64,000 bases of DNA from Tipula vernalis (GCA_958295665.1 OY282558.1:188144591-188208590), one strand, 5' to 3'; positions 34,875-46,336 are shown, counted from the stretch's first letter. Notes: generated from the letters alone by a model not told the origin. Program-made: numbers and translations.

Positions 34875-35063
34875 AATCTCTATATAGGACAAATGGCATT
34901 AGTGAAAGAAGCCGGATTGAAGAATAATAAATTTGCATCCAGGCCCAGATAAATTGATAAGAGTGGTTACAATTAGAACACCAAGCGGAAAAGTAAAAAG
35001 GGCCGTAAACAAACTAGTACCATTACCTATACCAAGCGAACATCAAAATATTATATCGTCATA

Positions 35064-35560
35064 AAAGCCAATTGTTAAATAATCACTAATAACAATGTAA
35101 ACTGTTACATCATATGAATATTGGTTTTGGATTGGTTTTACAAATTATTATCCAACCTAAGTATTCAAATGATGCCACTGTATTTTATATAACTACTAGT
35201 AATTACCCGTCAAAACTGATGGAAGTTTCTGAAAACTCAATATATAGTAGTTCACATATTTATTTGCTTTTTATACCCCTTACTTCCCCTTCCTAAAAGA
35301 TCGTAACATATTTCAAAACCCCTCCCTCTCCCAGGCGTAACATAAAAGTATTCACATTTTTAAATTATTTTAATCACGTGAAAGTGAATTTTGCAATTAA
35401 GAAAACGGGCTATCAATGATATGATCTATGTTCACTTCTCCCTATCTTTAACAAATCGTAACAAATCATAAAGCCACCCTCATGAAGCGTTACGTAATAT
35501 GGCCCCATAGCCTGAAAAGTAAAATGTTTTTTTTTTCTTAAAATAATACGAAATAAGACA
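35064..35560. other. Gene-free stretch with GTAAC-rich repeats
   Basis: Several ATCGTAACA / GCGTAACAT / AAATCGTAACA / GCGTTACGTAA words and C-rich CCCCTCCCTCTCCC occur at 35290-35510. It may hold the BEL 3' LTR or the 3' end of Helitron 1; neither can be delimited. Confidence 0.35.
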
Positions 35561-35568
35561 ATTTAATA

Positions 35569-35826
35569 TTAATTCAATAATTCTTTTATCATAACGTTTC
35601 TTGTAAATGTACAGTTATCATTTATTATTGTGCCTTGGTATGAGAAATTGTTGATCAGCACTCTAAGGTTTTCATGATTTCGTACTCGCGTTAAAGCTAC
35701 ATAAAGCTGGCCATGAGCAAAAACAGGTTCTGGTAAAAACACCCCAACCTTATCGAATGATTGTCCCTGAGCCTTGTTAATCGTCATTGCAAAAGCCAAA
35801 ACTATGGGAAATTGTCGTCGCTTCAT
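35569..35826 (-). pseudogene. C-terminal end of the Helitron 1 helicase
   Basis: KRRQFPIVLAFAMTINKAQGQSFDKVG and HGQLYVALTRV are the last motifs (V and VI) of the Pif1 family. The frame is offset from the main helicase frame by a 21-base gap and the intervening ~100 residues are deleted. Confidence 0.85.
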
Positions 35827-35847
35827 TTGAAATCCTAAGCTCCCCTC

Positions 35848-37086
35848 TTAAGATCGAATGAGGTTTTCACGCTCTATCATTTCCTCAGGAATTTCGACTA
35901 AATCGGGATCGGCTTTTTCCAGATCATTTCGCAATCTGCCATCGCCCAATTGGAAAACCCATTCGTTGAACTCTCGTTGTCCAAACGCTCGCGTGTTGGT
36001 GATGAGAGTTCGCTGCTTCACATGCCGCCACAAAAGAGAATTTTTCACGCACATTTCGATGATATCTGCATTTTTTCCTCTGGGAACAACATTTGAGGTT
36101 TGTCGAAAGTCACCGCCAAGGATGAGAAGCTTGCCACCGAAAGAACGAATATTATTCATGATTCCTCGCAGAAGCAGATCAATCACTCGAAGAGAATGCG
36201 AAGAAAGCATTGAAGCCTCATCGATAATGAGCATTGCAGCTTCTCGTAATTTAATGGATTCCTGCGAGGGGATTTTCATGGATGACACCGATGTTTCGTT
36301 AGCAGAAAGCGGGATTTTGAAACCACTGTGGGCAGTTCTACCACCAACTAATAAATCCGCTGCAATTCCTGTCGTGGCGAAAGCATGAACAACTTTACTC
36401 TGGCCTCTTACATAACTCATCAAAGTGTTGTAAAGGTAAGATTTTCCCGAACCGCCAGGACCGTCGAAGAAGAAAAATCTCGACTCGGCCATCGAATCAT
36501 CAATTACAGCAGCAATCTCTTCGAAAATGGCACGCTGCATTGGGTTAAGGGTGGCGATCAAGTTTATGGCCATTTGAGCTTGCTCTTTGACATCGAAAAC
36601 ATGTTCGACGATTTGGCCAGGTTCAGGAAGGCGAAAATCTGTGCATTTCATGCCATTCATGCGCAAAATAACCTCAATGTCTTGAAGCAGTTTCTTTTCA
36701 GCGGTTATGTGATCGAAATACATGATGTAGTCGGCGATTAAATACTCCTTGAATTGCTCGAAAAGCGCACGAGGATTTTTTGGCGAATTGAAGACACAAA
36801 TCAAAGCAAATGTTAGGCGAATTTGATGCGGCATGCACACATGACTTGCTTCACTTAAACATCGTTCCCATTCGCTATCATCCTCAAGAAGGTTCATGGC
36901 TCGTGCTGCATCATTGAAGGTGTCAAAAATCACTGAATCGACGTTCTTAAGATCGGTAAAACTTTGAGCTCCACGAATGTGTTGTAATGGCAGTCTCAAA
37001 TAAAAGCGCTCGCGATCTTTCGGACTGACAGCATACATTCGAGTGATAATCCTATCTCCTCTCTGCTTGCGAACTTTCCTTCCTCA
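35848..37086 (-). CDS. Helitron helicase (Pif1-like), 5'-truncated
   Basis: The frame is open from 37083 (KQRGDRIITRMYAVSPKDRE), first Met at 37038, to 35848. Residues (from that Met) ~60-130 are the DUF6570/Helitron linker (MPHQIRLTFALICVFNSP); the helicase then shows Walker A FDGPGGSGKSYL, motif Ia AFATTGIAADLL, Walker B LIIDEASML and motif III GGDFRQTSNVVP. It stops at ERENLIRS where the following 100-150 residues should lead to helicase motifs V-VI. No frameshift in nearly 400 codons. Confidence 0.85.
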
Positions 37087-37087
37087 A

Positions 37088-37205
37088 TGCTTTACTGTAC
37101 TAAAATAGAATTTTCCATGATAAAATTGATCTAAATGTTTCTACACTATTCTAACTGGAAAAGTCATGAGCTTTCTAGAAGTTTGATTTGTGTATATAAA
37201 TATTG
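37088..37205 (+). repeat. Partial LTR (5' part with promoter), same family as 51902-52264
   Basis: From TGCTTTACTGTAC to a TATATAAATA box it matches the reverse complement of 52145-52264 over about 115 bases. It directly abuts the broken Helitron 1 frame. It includes CTTTCTAGAAGTTT, a heat-shock-element-like motif about 10 bases before the TATA box. Confidence 0.7.
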
Positions 37206-37233
37206 CATTGTCATCGAATTGCATAATAAAGCC

Positions 37234-37514
37234 CCTGGGATCATATTCTTGGAATTCGATCAAAAAAAGTCACCCGCGATTTTCTAGTGAAATACGTCAT
37301 TTCCGTCGAGAATTTAAATTGTTTGATATCAAAGTCAACGGTGACTTTTTTTCGGTGAATTTCAAGAATATGAGCCCTGGGCCCATATTCTTGAAATTCG
37401 ATCAAAAAAAGTCGCCCGTAATTTTCTAGTGAAATACGTCATTTCAGTCGAAAATTTAAATTGTTTCATACCAAAGTCACCGGCGACTTTTTTCGGTGAA
37501 GAATACGGGCCCTG
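37234..37514. mobile_element. Doubled MITE: two inverted-repeat units in tandem
   Basis: Unit 1 (about 37234-37379) and unit 2 (about 37376-37514) are near copies; each starts GGGNCCATATTCTTG-like and ends with its inverse, with AAAAAAAGTC(A/G)CC just inside. The outer ends read CTGGGATCATATTC and GAATACGGGCCCTG. The two units share a GAGCCCTGGGCCC junction. Confidence 0.75.
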
Positions 37515-37629
37515 AATTGAAATCTATAGATTTTGAATAATCTTTAAAGTAGGTAGTGTCGACTTTCTATTCAGGATGAATTTAATCCCGTTTTATGCGG
37601 CGGAAAACTAAAACATAACACAAGGGTAT

Positions 37630-38560
37630 ATTAAAACAGAAGCAAATCGTCTCAATTATATTCGGCAAAATCAAACAAAACTCAGAGCGGAAAAATACAG
37701 TGGCCTTATGGATTACTTGCAAAGTGAACATATTAATCAAGGTTTAGTCCCTGAAAGGCCCAAAACTATCTAGATGCCATGGCGATTGTCCGTAAATATG
37801 ACAAGCCGAACTTGTTCATTCCAATGATATGTAATCCGAAATGGAATGAAATAAGTAACAATTTGTTGGAAGGTCAGTCTCCGGAATTTCGTCCCGATTT
37901 AGTGGCAAGGGTCTCCAAATTAAAGCTCCAAGGATTGCTCGATAACATTTCGAAAAACCAAGCTTTCGAAGTTTCAGTTGCGAAGGTGCATGTCAGCATT
38001 GAGTTTCAAAAATGAGGACTATCCCATGCCCATATCCTCTTGATTGTCAGAAACTAATATTAACCAAAAGATGTAGAAACCATTGATAAATTTATTTCTG
38101 CGGAAATTCCAGATATTGAAGATAAGCTAAAGCTACATGCTATCATTACAAAACACATGATACATGGTCCCTGTGGAGAGCAAAACCCCAATTCACCTTG
38201 CATGGTCAATGGAATATGCAGCAAAAATTTAGCTAAAAGTTATCAAGATGAATCGATAGTTAAATGTAACGGGTATCCAAAATACAAGCGAAGTACTTGT
38301 GGCAGTGCAATTATAAATGATAAGACAGTGGATAATTCACGGATTGTTCCGTACAATCCACATTTAAGTCTCAAATTTAACTGTAATATTAGTGTCGAAT
38401 ATTGTTTATCAATTCAAAGTGTGAAGTATTTATTTACGTATGCCTATAAAGGACACGATTGCACCGATATAACCTTCGTTCAACAAGGCACTTTGGATCA
38501 TGATGAGATTAAAACGTACATGTACTCGAAGTAAGTAATAAGTGCGCTTGAGGCAGCTTG
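37630..38560 (+). pseudogene. Helitron 2 N-terminal/Rep region fragments
   Basis: NYIRQNQTKLRAEKYSGLMDYL is followed by a deletion and then YLDAMAIVRKYDKPNLFIPM and CNPKWNEISNNLLEGQSPEFRPDLVARV, the Helitron_like_N domain. The HUH motif (LPHAHIL in intact copies) is altered to LSHAHIL across a frameshift near 38010-38030. Then KLHAIITKHMIHGPCG, CSKNLAKSYQDES and RIVPYNPHLSLKFNCNISVE. Confidence 0.8.
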
Positions 38561-38779
38561 ACGCCTATTTTGTTTTAACATGCATGAGCAGTCATACTTC
38601 ATTGTGAGACTGGCAATCTTCCTTCTAGATGATCAAACTGTCTGATTTACCGAACAAACCATCGAAGAAAGTGTTATTCGATCTGCCAACAAAAACACAA
38701 TGCTTACAGGATTTTTAAACTAATTCAAACCGATGGAAATATTTGACGATATTTATATACCGACATCCCAAACCATTAT

Positions 38780-40310
38780 GTATTTGATAAAATGAATGAT
38801 GCATAGGAACCCTGACAAAGAAATGGAAATATTACCATTGATAGAATGTTTTCGGTTAAAATGACTGATATCGAAAGATTTTGTCTACGTTTACTTTTTC
38901 TTCACGTTCCTGGAATCTTATCTTTTGAAGACTTGAGGACATTCAATGGCTACATAAGTGGAACATTTAAAGAAGCGGCTCAGAAACGTGTTTTTTAATG
39001 ATGACACTACATGGGAATATACATTATCAGACGCTATTTCAGCAAGCATGCCACGTCAGTTGCGAGATCTATACGCATGTGTTTGTGTTTTTGCATCCCC
39101 ATCAAATGATTTAGATTTGTTTACAAAGTTTAAAAAGAAGCTATGTGATGTTTACGTTCAACACCATAGAAATCATACTGATGAATGCACAATTTGTCAA
39201 ATGTTTGCTGTAAAAGATATTCAGGAACTCTCAAATTACATGGCAAACAATGTACTGACTTGGAACTACCAACTCCCCCTACTAATTTAGGAGGACCGGT
39301 ACAATATTACAATGCACATATCTAGAAAGAAATCGGAGATACTATGCAATGCACATTAAATCAAGAACAGTCACTTTCCAAATATGGTCCAGGAGGTTCC
39401 GGCACAACGTATCTATACAAAACACTGCTTAACACGATTCACGAAGAATCAAACGTTGTGCTTGCGGTTGCTTCTACAGGAATAGCTGCAAATCTTCTTG
39501 ACGGAGGCAGAACATATTACTCTCAGTTTAAATTACCTGTGCCAATCGTAGAAACATCAACGTCCTCTATGCGAATGACGTATACTGACGCAGAATTAAT
39601 TAGAAAGGCAAAATGAATTCTATGGCATGAAGCACCTGGTGTTGCTATGAATGCTGTCGATAAGCTTTGTAAAGAAATAATGAAAAATCAGAAACCATTT
39701 GGCAATAAAACAATGCTACTTGGTGATTTTAGACAAACTTTGCCTGTAGTTGTGCATGGTAGTCAGACTGCAATTGTTGCAGCTAGCTTAAAATTTCATG
39801 GTCTTTGGGAAAAGTTTAATGTTCTCGGACCCGTTCAATGCCCCACAACACAGTAATTGGTTACTTAAATCAGACGGTAGAACTTTAACCTAACAATCAT
39901 GGTCTTACCGACGACTTAATTGAAATTCCGACCAACCGTATTTGCAAAGGCTCTGTAGTAACCGAAATCTTTGGTGAAACGCTGTCGCCCTGTTGGTGTT
40001 TGTAATGAAACTAGATTAATTGTTCGACAGCTGAAACCAAATATGATAATGGACGACCTTTTAACGGGAAGTGCAGAAAAGGAAACTGTATTCATTCCCA
40101 GAATTGACCTAGGCCCGATTAACTCAGATTTACCTTTTATTTTACGACGAAGAAAGTTTAAAATTGAATTGGCATTTGCAATGACAATTAATAAGTCTCA
40201 GAGACCGACATAAGAAAAAGTGGGTTTATTCTTGCTGGAACCAGTGTTTGGCCTTGGTCAATTATACGTAGCATTATATCACGAGCTGGATCAAATGTGG
40301 TTTTTGTCAT
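38780..40310 (+). pseudogene. Helitron 2 helicase, broken
   Basis: The pieces are RMFSVKMTDIERFCLR (near 38845), a linker frame (38958-39290), Walker A YGPGGSGTTYLY where the catalytic Lys of GKT/GKS is Thr, ASTGIAANLL, a damaged Walker B (LWHEAPG instead of IIDEA), LLGDFRQTLPVV, and FAMTINKSQ with LGQLYVALY at the end. Loss of the Walker A Lys and Walker B Asp shows that this enzyme is dead. Confidence 0.85.
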
Positions 40311-40349
40311 GTTGCAATATCATTATTTTCTCTTTCTGTTATTGTTTAC

Positions 40350-40364
40350 GCCCGTATTACGGGC
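40350..40364 (+). terminator. Helitron 3' hairpin
   Basis: GCCCGTATTACGGGC is a perfect 7-bp stem with one-base loop, followed by TTTTTAACA. Helitrons end with such a hairpin shortly before a CTRR tetranucleotide; the last bases here are degraded. Confidence 0.65.
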
Positions 40365-40372
40365 TTTTTAAC

Positions 40373-42760
40373 AAATAAGATTTCACACAAAATACATGCA
40401 TATATATTTTTTTTTTTCGGACATACATAATTATGAATAGTAGACGTTTTTAGTGAAATGGTCATGCATGGTGCCAAATCGAAAGGTTTTATTCTTAATT
40501 TATATATCCTTATTCATAATACGAGGTATGCTTTCTCTCTGTGCACCCTCTAAATATTCGTTGCCATTATTTGTATTATGCTATATTGCACTAATGAAGT
40601 GAAAATGGAAAATATTTTATAAAACTAGTAACTATTCTTAGTTAGGGCGCTTAATAAAAACTTTAGAAACTTTCCTATTATCACAATGGTTGGTATTGGT
40701 ACAGTTAAACCATATAAAAAAAAAAAAAACATTTGTAAGATAAAGTTCCTGTCTCATAGTACATAGAATAAAAAATTAATATTAAAAGAAAAGTTTTAAT
40801 GGTATTCATATGTGCTAGAAATAGAGTATTAACACAAAATCCGGTTTATTAGGTGTGAAAAGATAAATTTAATAGTTAAAAAGGAATAATGGGACAAGTT
40901 TTTCATTATTTGCCTACGTATATAAGAACGTTTCATTACATGTTCATTATTTAAAATGAAACTATCGGAAATTCGGAAGAGACTTAAAGTTCGTTGCTTT
41001 ATTATGTTCGTTAAAAACTAATCTATAGTGAACAATTTTTTAAGGGGACGGTATTTAAAAAGAAATTCGATCTGTCGCTATATCTGTTGACTATCTACCG
41101 GTCGCCCTATTTGTCGATCACTCTGATTGCCTGTCAGTTTTTTTATCAGTACATGTATCGATTTCTTTGTGAGTCAGACAATACATCTTTCTATCGGTAT
41201 ATATAACTTATGTGTGTTCTTTATTGTTTCTACTTTAGTAGCCACAATGGAAATACAGCCTTGTTAATCATTCAATGCGAACAGCTAGGAATGGTTTTGG
41301 GGATTTCCGCGGTAACTAAATTTTGTTAGGTAGGTGCCCAAGCCAAAAAACTTTATAACGTCATAAATGTATTTAAAATGGAACAATAAGCCAATTATTT
41401 TCAAAAGTTTTTTAATTTTAACAACTATGGCTCCAATTTGTAAAAAAATATGTTTGACCAATTTTTTTTTTGGACAGCACTCTATACGACAAATAATCTG
41501 TAATAATGGTATAGATTTAGTACAAAGACAGAATAGGTAAACTATCATGTTTACCACTATCAAAATGTTGCACGTTCCAAAATTGTTTTGCCTGTAGCTG
41601 TAAAAGTTGATAACAATAGTTTTTGGATTGTAGTATACGAATCAATAGTTCAATTTTAGTAGAGTGTTTAATGGGTAGTATAAATATCATTTTGATTTGC
41701 TGCAATAGAGAATTGTTCAAACATACATAGAACATCGACCGTACAGAAACAATAAATAGACAATTTCAAAACAGTTAGATAAATAATACTTCTGTTATAC
41801 CAATATATTTGAACTTTTCTACATCTACGGATGTGCATTGGATATCAAATCATATAATTGAAGTAATGAAATTGTTTTTCTGTTGTGATTTAGTTTATTG
41901 ATTATGTGTTTCCAATCAAAACGGTTATTTGACCTGGTAGCCTGGTCGAATAATGTGTTTTGACTTTGGTTCGATATTACTGAATGAAATAATTAATTTC
42001 GATTTTTAAAACTAGTTTACATTCAAAAGTTTTATAGGAATAAATATGAAATTTGTACCGTAATCTAAACTCTCACACAATAATATCAAATTATTTTAAT
42101 TAGACTTCGCAACAAGCGTATCAATTTGTTCAAATTGGCAAATGGAACATTGCAAATTTAAAGGTATTATCGACAAAGAAATTACTTATTATTAATTGGT
42201 TGATTGATTGATTATAAGTGTACGGCCAGGCATTATAGCAGGATCTCCCGGACTTCCTGGTCCACACCGTACACCCGTATACACATAGCAAAACCGAAGG
42301 ATATGATAGGATTTTTAGTTGGGACAGATTCAACCCGATTGCAGTCTCCTAAGCGATTAATAGATAGTAAATTATTAGTACAATAAATGATAAATAGGTT
42401 AGCACAATATAGCACATTTTAACTACATGATTAGATGCTCGTTCCTCTGGAATCCAATGCCATAACTCAGGATTCTTTAAATCTAAATCAGGACATCAAA
42501 AATTATTATTGTCATTATTGATTTAATATTACTAATCTTGTTGACATAATTTATATAAACAAAAATCAATATCTACGAAATTTATTACTTATATTCTCCA
42601 TAAACCTTTAACTCCGTTTATGGACACACCCTGCAAAATCAAGCATTCAAAGTTAGTAAAATAATAAATCAATGAAAGGTATGGTAAATCATTGATGTAC
42701 AATATCAGTAAAGTTGACGTTTGTATGTGTCAACTGCAACCTAAACTTCAATAATTCCAT
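40373..42760. other. Gene-free AT-rich stretch
   Basis: No gene or element recognised. The words ATCGACAAAGAAATTACTTATTAT at about 42168 recur at 45466, hinting at a longer, worn repeat. Short open frames on the minus strand (41285-41735) show no motif. Confidence 0.4.
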
Positions 42761-42764
42761 TAAG

Positions 42765-43150
42765 TTAAATAATTAATTAAGTTCAATATATTTAGCATAA
42801 CGGTTTGCCGTTACATAATTCCATGTTGTTCACATTCGTATTTATCAAAATTTGGAATGCATAAACAACTACGTCATTATGTGTTGCAAACCAAATCTCA
42901 ATTCAACTCAAAATTAATATTTCCAAATGATTATATATAATTTAGTCAATTTATAAACTTTAATATTAATACAAATTAATTAAATATAATATAATGCAGT
43001 TTATCATACCCTGTAAAAAAGTTTATCATACCTAAATATACTATTTAATATGTATTATATATGGCGGTTTCCGATTCGACTCAAATTTACTCTATTATAC
43101 GAAGTATAAGAATCCTATTTGAGTCGAATACACTAAAATTTTCGTTGTGT
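42765..43150 (+). repeat. Dispersed repeat family C, copy 1
   Basis: It shares with copies 2 and 3 a common order: TTACATAATTCCA, TTTGGCATGCATAAA-like, TACGTCATTATGTGTT, an AT-rich centre, TACCTAAATA, GGCGGTTTCC and finally a hairpin of 56 bases. No coding frame. Confidence 0.75.
43074..43129 (+). other. Family C hairpin, copy 1
   Basis: 13-bp perfect arms (ATTCGACTCAAAT at 43074-43086, its complement at 43117-43129) enclose a 30-base loop containing ATTATACGAAGTATAAGAAT. Confidence 0.8.
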
Positions 43151-43756
43151 TTGTATAGTTCATGTTTTATCAAGAACAATATGGTTGTTTCATGAATACA
43201 AAAAACACAAAGAGAGAAAACCACGCCAAAATAAAAATCACCTAATCTTATATACTAGACCACCAACACACATTAAAAATTTTCTACCATCTACCATGTG
43301 CGTAGCAGAAGACATATCATGTTTTCATTATAATATAATATACTTTAATACCTTTACACAAATAATACCTTAACAGCGAACATAGAAACATTCCTGTTCT
43401 ATGTATCAAGATGCAGGAAAATATTTGTGACGACTATACCAAAACCACCAAAAATTTCCCTCTGTTTTTGTTGTTGTTTAAATATTATATGACAAAAACC
43501 AATAATAAATAGTACATTTTCTTGATAAAATTTGTGTAAAGAGCGAACGAGACGGCCTGTATAAACATTTTTGTTGGTTTTGCCATGAATCAAGCTTAAA
43601 GAATATATTTGTGTGGATTGTACATAAAATAAAACACAAGAACACATTTAAGTATGCGTAAAAAAGAATTTAGTAATTAAATTCCATATACAATCGCACA
43701 AAAGACAAAGTCATGCACTTAATCAAGAAATCAAGAATTTGATCGTAATGTTCTCT

Positions 43757-44142
43757 ATAATCGCTTATTAAGTTAATAATTAAGTTCAATACATTTAGCC
43801 TTTCGAAATGATTTTACATAATTCCACTTGGTTCACAATCGTTTAATCGAAATTTGGCATGCATAAATGAATACGTCATTATGTGTTACAAACCAAATCA
43901 CAACTTAACTCAAATCAACATTTCCAAATTAGAATTATATTTATATAGTTTAGTTAATTTATAATCTTTTAATATTAATTAAATTAAATTAATTCAATTT
44001 AATGCAGTTTCTAATACCTTGTAAAAAAATTATTCATACCTAAATAAACTATTTTATATGGATTGTGTAAGGCGGTTTCCAATTCGACTCAAACTTATTC
44101 GATTATACAAAGTATAAGAATCCTATTTGAGTCGAATATAAA
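43757..44142 (+). repeat. Dispersed repeat family C, copy 2
   Basis: The best match to copy 1, about 990 bases downstream and in the same orientation, with scattered substitutions and indels. Confidence 0.75.
44082..44137 (+). other. Family C hairpin, copy 2
   Basis: Same stem sequence as copy 1 with one mismatch at the loop side (C instead of T at 44094) and the same 30-base loop length. Confidence 0.75.
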
Positions 44143-44149
44143 TAAATTC

Positions 44150-44400
44150 TTCCTTAAGAGTTGCCAAACAAACTCAATTCAGCAAAAATTAATATTTCTA
44201 TATTAGCGTTTCATTTATACAATTTATTCAATTGTAAATTTTTAATTTAATCTAAATTAATTAAAATAAATTATATAATTAAAATTATTTCTACCTAAAT
44301 AAATAATTTTGTATGTATCATATATTGAGTTACCCACTCAATTCAAATTTCCTCAATTATACGAAGTATAAGAATCCCATTTGAATTGAGTATATGAGAA
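44150..44400 (+). repeat. Dispersed repeat family C, copy 3 (shorter)
   Basis: Directly follows copy 2, lacks the first ~90 bases, and is more diverged, but keeps the order ending TACCTAAATA then hairpin. Confidence 0.65.
44336..44391 (+). other. Family C hairpin, copy 3 (different stem, same fold)
   Basis: The arms ACTCAATTCAAAT (44336-44348) and its exact complement (44379-44391) differ from copy 1 at three stem positions, and each change is matched on the other arm. The 30-base loop is nearly unchanged. Confidence 0.8.
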
Positions 44401-45530
44401 TTTGTGTTATATTTGTGTAGCACATAGTATATAAAGAGCACCATCAAAACCAACAAGTATTCCTGTAAAAAATGTTCTTTATATTTGCTTAAATATTGTT
44501 TCGTTACATATGATATTAAACAAGACACAAAAAATAAAACAGACTTGTTCAGGTTGTGCAATTGTGTATTCCCACAAAAATATACTTCTCTATATCTCAA
44601 GTGTTTGTACCGTATGGCTTATACACATTTTTGCCAGTTTTGGTACCACAAAAATAACTTATGTAACTTAGAATATAGAGAGCGAAAACAACATCAGATA
44701 AAAATAGTGGAATCGTACTATAATACCAAACCACAAACACATATACAGAATATTTATATTTACATATAAGCTCGCAAGTGCGTAGTCGGCCACATATTTA
44801 ACTAATCTGTATTTGTTTTCACTAAATACCCACACATAATACACTAATGGCAAACAAAATCCAAATATAATAAAAAGATACACACATTCAACTATTAAAA
44901 CTATGAATATGTATAAAAATCATATAAATATTCCTATTCCCTTTATCTAATTTACAAGAATAATTTGAGAGAATTGTACGTAAAATAAAATATCAAAATA
45001 TTATTTAGTATTAGTGAAAATCCAATAAGACATGAAGATTAACTGCGCAACTTAAACTGCGTCAATTTTAATTCAATCCAAACTCAAAAATCTGCAACAT
45101 TTATATTTAGATTTTATGTACAATTGCACCCATATTAAAATCAAAATCAAAATAAAATCATGCAATTATTTAAGAAACCAAGAATTTTGATTTCTTTTAC
45201 TATAAATTCAAAACATTGCCCGCTAAATGTATCCCGGTGGATTACATTTTCCAAATTAACCTTAACAACACTCATTTTTATGTTTATTATTAGTTATAAT
45301 AATAAATTAATTTTAATTTATTTCTCTAACACAAAACATAAACATAACACAAAAAACTTAAACAAAAGTAATTGTATTAAATTAAATTAAATTACATTAA
45401 ATTACAATGAATTTACAAAGAGGACGACAAAAACACGTCTATCCTTGGGTATCAATGACTCACCATCGACAAAGAAATTACTTATTATAAAAATTAATTA
45501 ATTTAATTAATAAACATGGTACGAATACTG
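44401..45530. other. Gene-free AT-rich stretch
   Basis: Nothing coding. GCACATAGTATATAAAGAGC at 44422 has a good TATA box but no gene behind it. Confidence 0.4.
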
Positions 45531-45539
45531 CCAGTGTAC

Positions 45540-45972
45540 ATGAACTCAACTTAATTTAATCTCCACCTTAAACATCAACACAACCTCCAAATAAATTGCC
45601 AACTAAACTTCATAGCCCAACCCCAACCCAGCATGCCATTTTGCAACAATTTAACCCTCAACTAAACGTCCAACCTCAAAACTACATGGCTACATGAACT
45701 CAACTCAGAAAATAATAAGCTAACTTTCAACACAAATTTAAACTCAACCCCCAAATAAATCCGTAATTGAACGGCTGAATAAACCCCAGTAGAACCTAAA
45801 TCTAACCCTCACCAATCATAACTTGATCTTAAATTCAGTCCTCAACAGTCCCCCAAACTGAACGCCCTATTCAATCCTCGAATCAACATGAACCCAAAAA
45901 GTACCTGCATACGTGAACTCAACTCTTCCACTTATTAAACCTGAACTCAACTTTAAACTCAACCCTCAATTC
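45540..45972. repeat. G-poor degenerate satellite (AACTCAACCC-like), left part
   Basis: Variants of AACTCAAC, CAACCCCAA and CTCAACCC recur irregularly; the plus strand is nearly free of G. The same sequence type continues at 50402, on the other side of copia 2. Confidence 0.7.
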
Positions 45973-46267
45973 TGTTGGAATAATAATCTAAAATGTAATT
46001 TATTTTATATAATTTCACGATAATTTAATGTATACAAATTATACGATTTAATTTGCTAATTGTCGCTAAGTTCATACAAGTTAAATTATTCTGTTTGTAG
46101 TGTAACTTAGCCTTTATATTTTTTATATATACTTTATAACCTGTCTTTATATTATATTATAATCTTTATCGCATTTTCAAGTCTCATTGAATAAAAACGT
46201 GTGTTTAAATTGTGCCTGAATTGTAATACTGCGTGCTTGCTTACAATTTTCTACAAAATTTCTAATA
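45973..46267 (+). repeat. 5' LTR of copia 2
   Basis: It contains TATATATACTTTATA (near 46120-46140) as a possible TATA region and GAATAAAAACG (46190) as poly(A) signal, both also in the 3' LTR. A 15-base insertion ATTATATTATAATC near 46150 is absent from the 3' copy. Confidence 0.9.
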
Positions 46268-46281
46268 GGTTATGGGCCCAG
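46268..46281 (+). promoter_or_regulatory. Primer-binding site of copia 2
   Basis: GGTTATGGGCCCAG, identical to that of copia 1. Confidence 0.75.
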
Positions 46282-46336
46282 ATGTAATAGTGAAAATAGT
46301 ATCATAAGTATTTTAATCGATTATAAGTGGATTATA

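Larger units (their letters stand above)
31890..35063 (+). mobile_element. BEL/Pao retrotransposon, decayed, LTRs not seen
   Basis: Plus-strand fragments follow the BEL pol order: protease end, RT, RNase H, integrase, and the C-terminal block VTIRTPSGKVKRAVNKLVPL near 34970-35030. Gag and both LTRs are not recognisable. Several internal deletions shorten pol (for example between the first RT block and FYVDD, and between RNase H and integrase). Confidence 0.85.
35569..37086 (-). mobile_element. Helitron 1 helicase segment (truncated)
   Basis: The minus strand encodes the Pif1-like helicase of a Helitron, less AT-rich than everything around it, which suggests a younger age or different origin. 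The Rep (rolling-circle) part is missing because the frame is cut off at 37086 by an LTR fragment. A small deletion also removes the region between 35848 and 35826. Confidence 0.85.
37560..40372 (+). mobile_element. Helitron 2, decayed, with 3' terminal hairpin
   Basis: Plus-strand protein fragments run from the Helitron-like N-terminal region (EANRLNYIRQNQ near 37632) through Rep-associated blocks to Pif1 helicase motifs, followed by a GC-rich hairpin at 40350-40364, the usual Helitron 3' signal. The coding region is full of stops, frameshifts and deletions, much older than Helitron 1. The 5' terminus (TC) was not located. Confidence 0.85.

Noticed and set aside
35858..36741. 176- and 118-codon plus-strand frames over Helitron 1
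   Set aside because: Antisense shadows of the helicase, whose Walker motifs are explicit on the minus strand.
41040..41210. CTGTC/ATCTGT-rich stretch considered as a microsatellite
   Set aside because: Too irregular to define a unit.
43092..43110. loxP-like half site (TATACGAAGT) in the family C loop
   Set aside because: Only ten bases match and the partner half site is missing; the shared fold of the repeat explains the conservation better.
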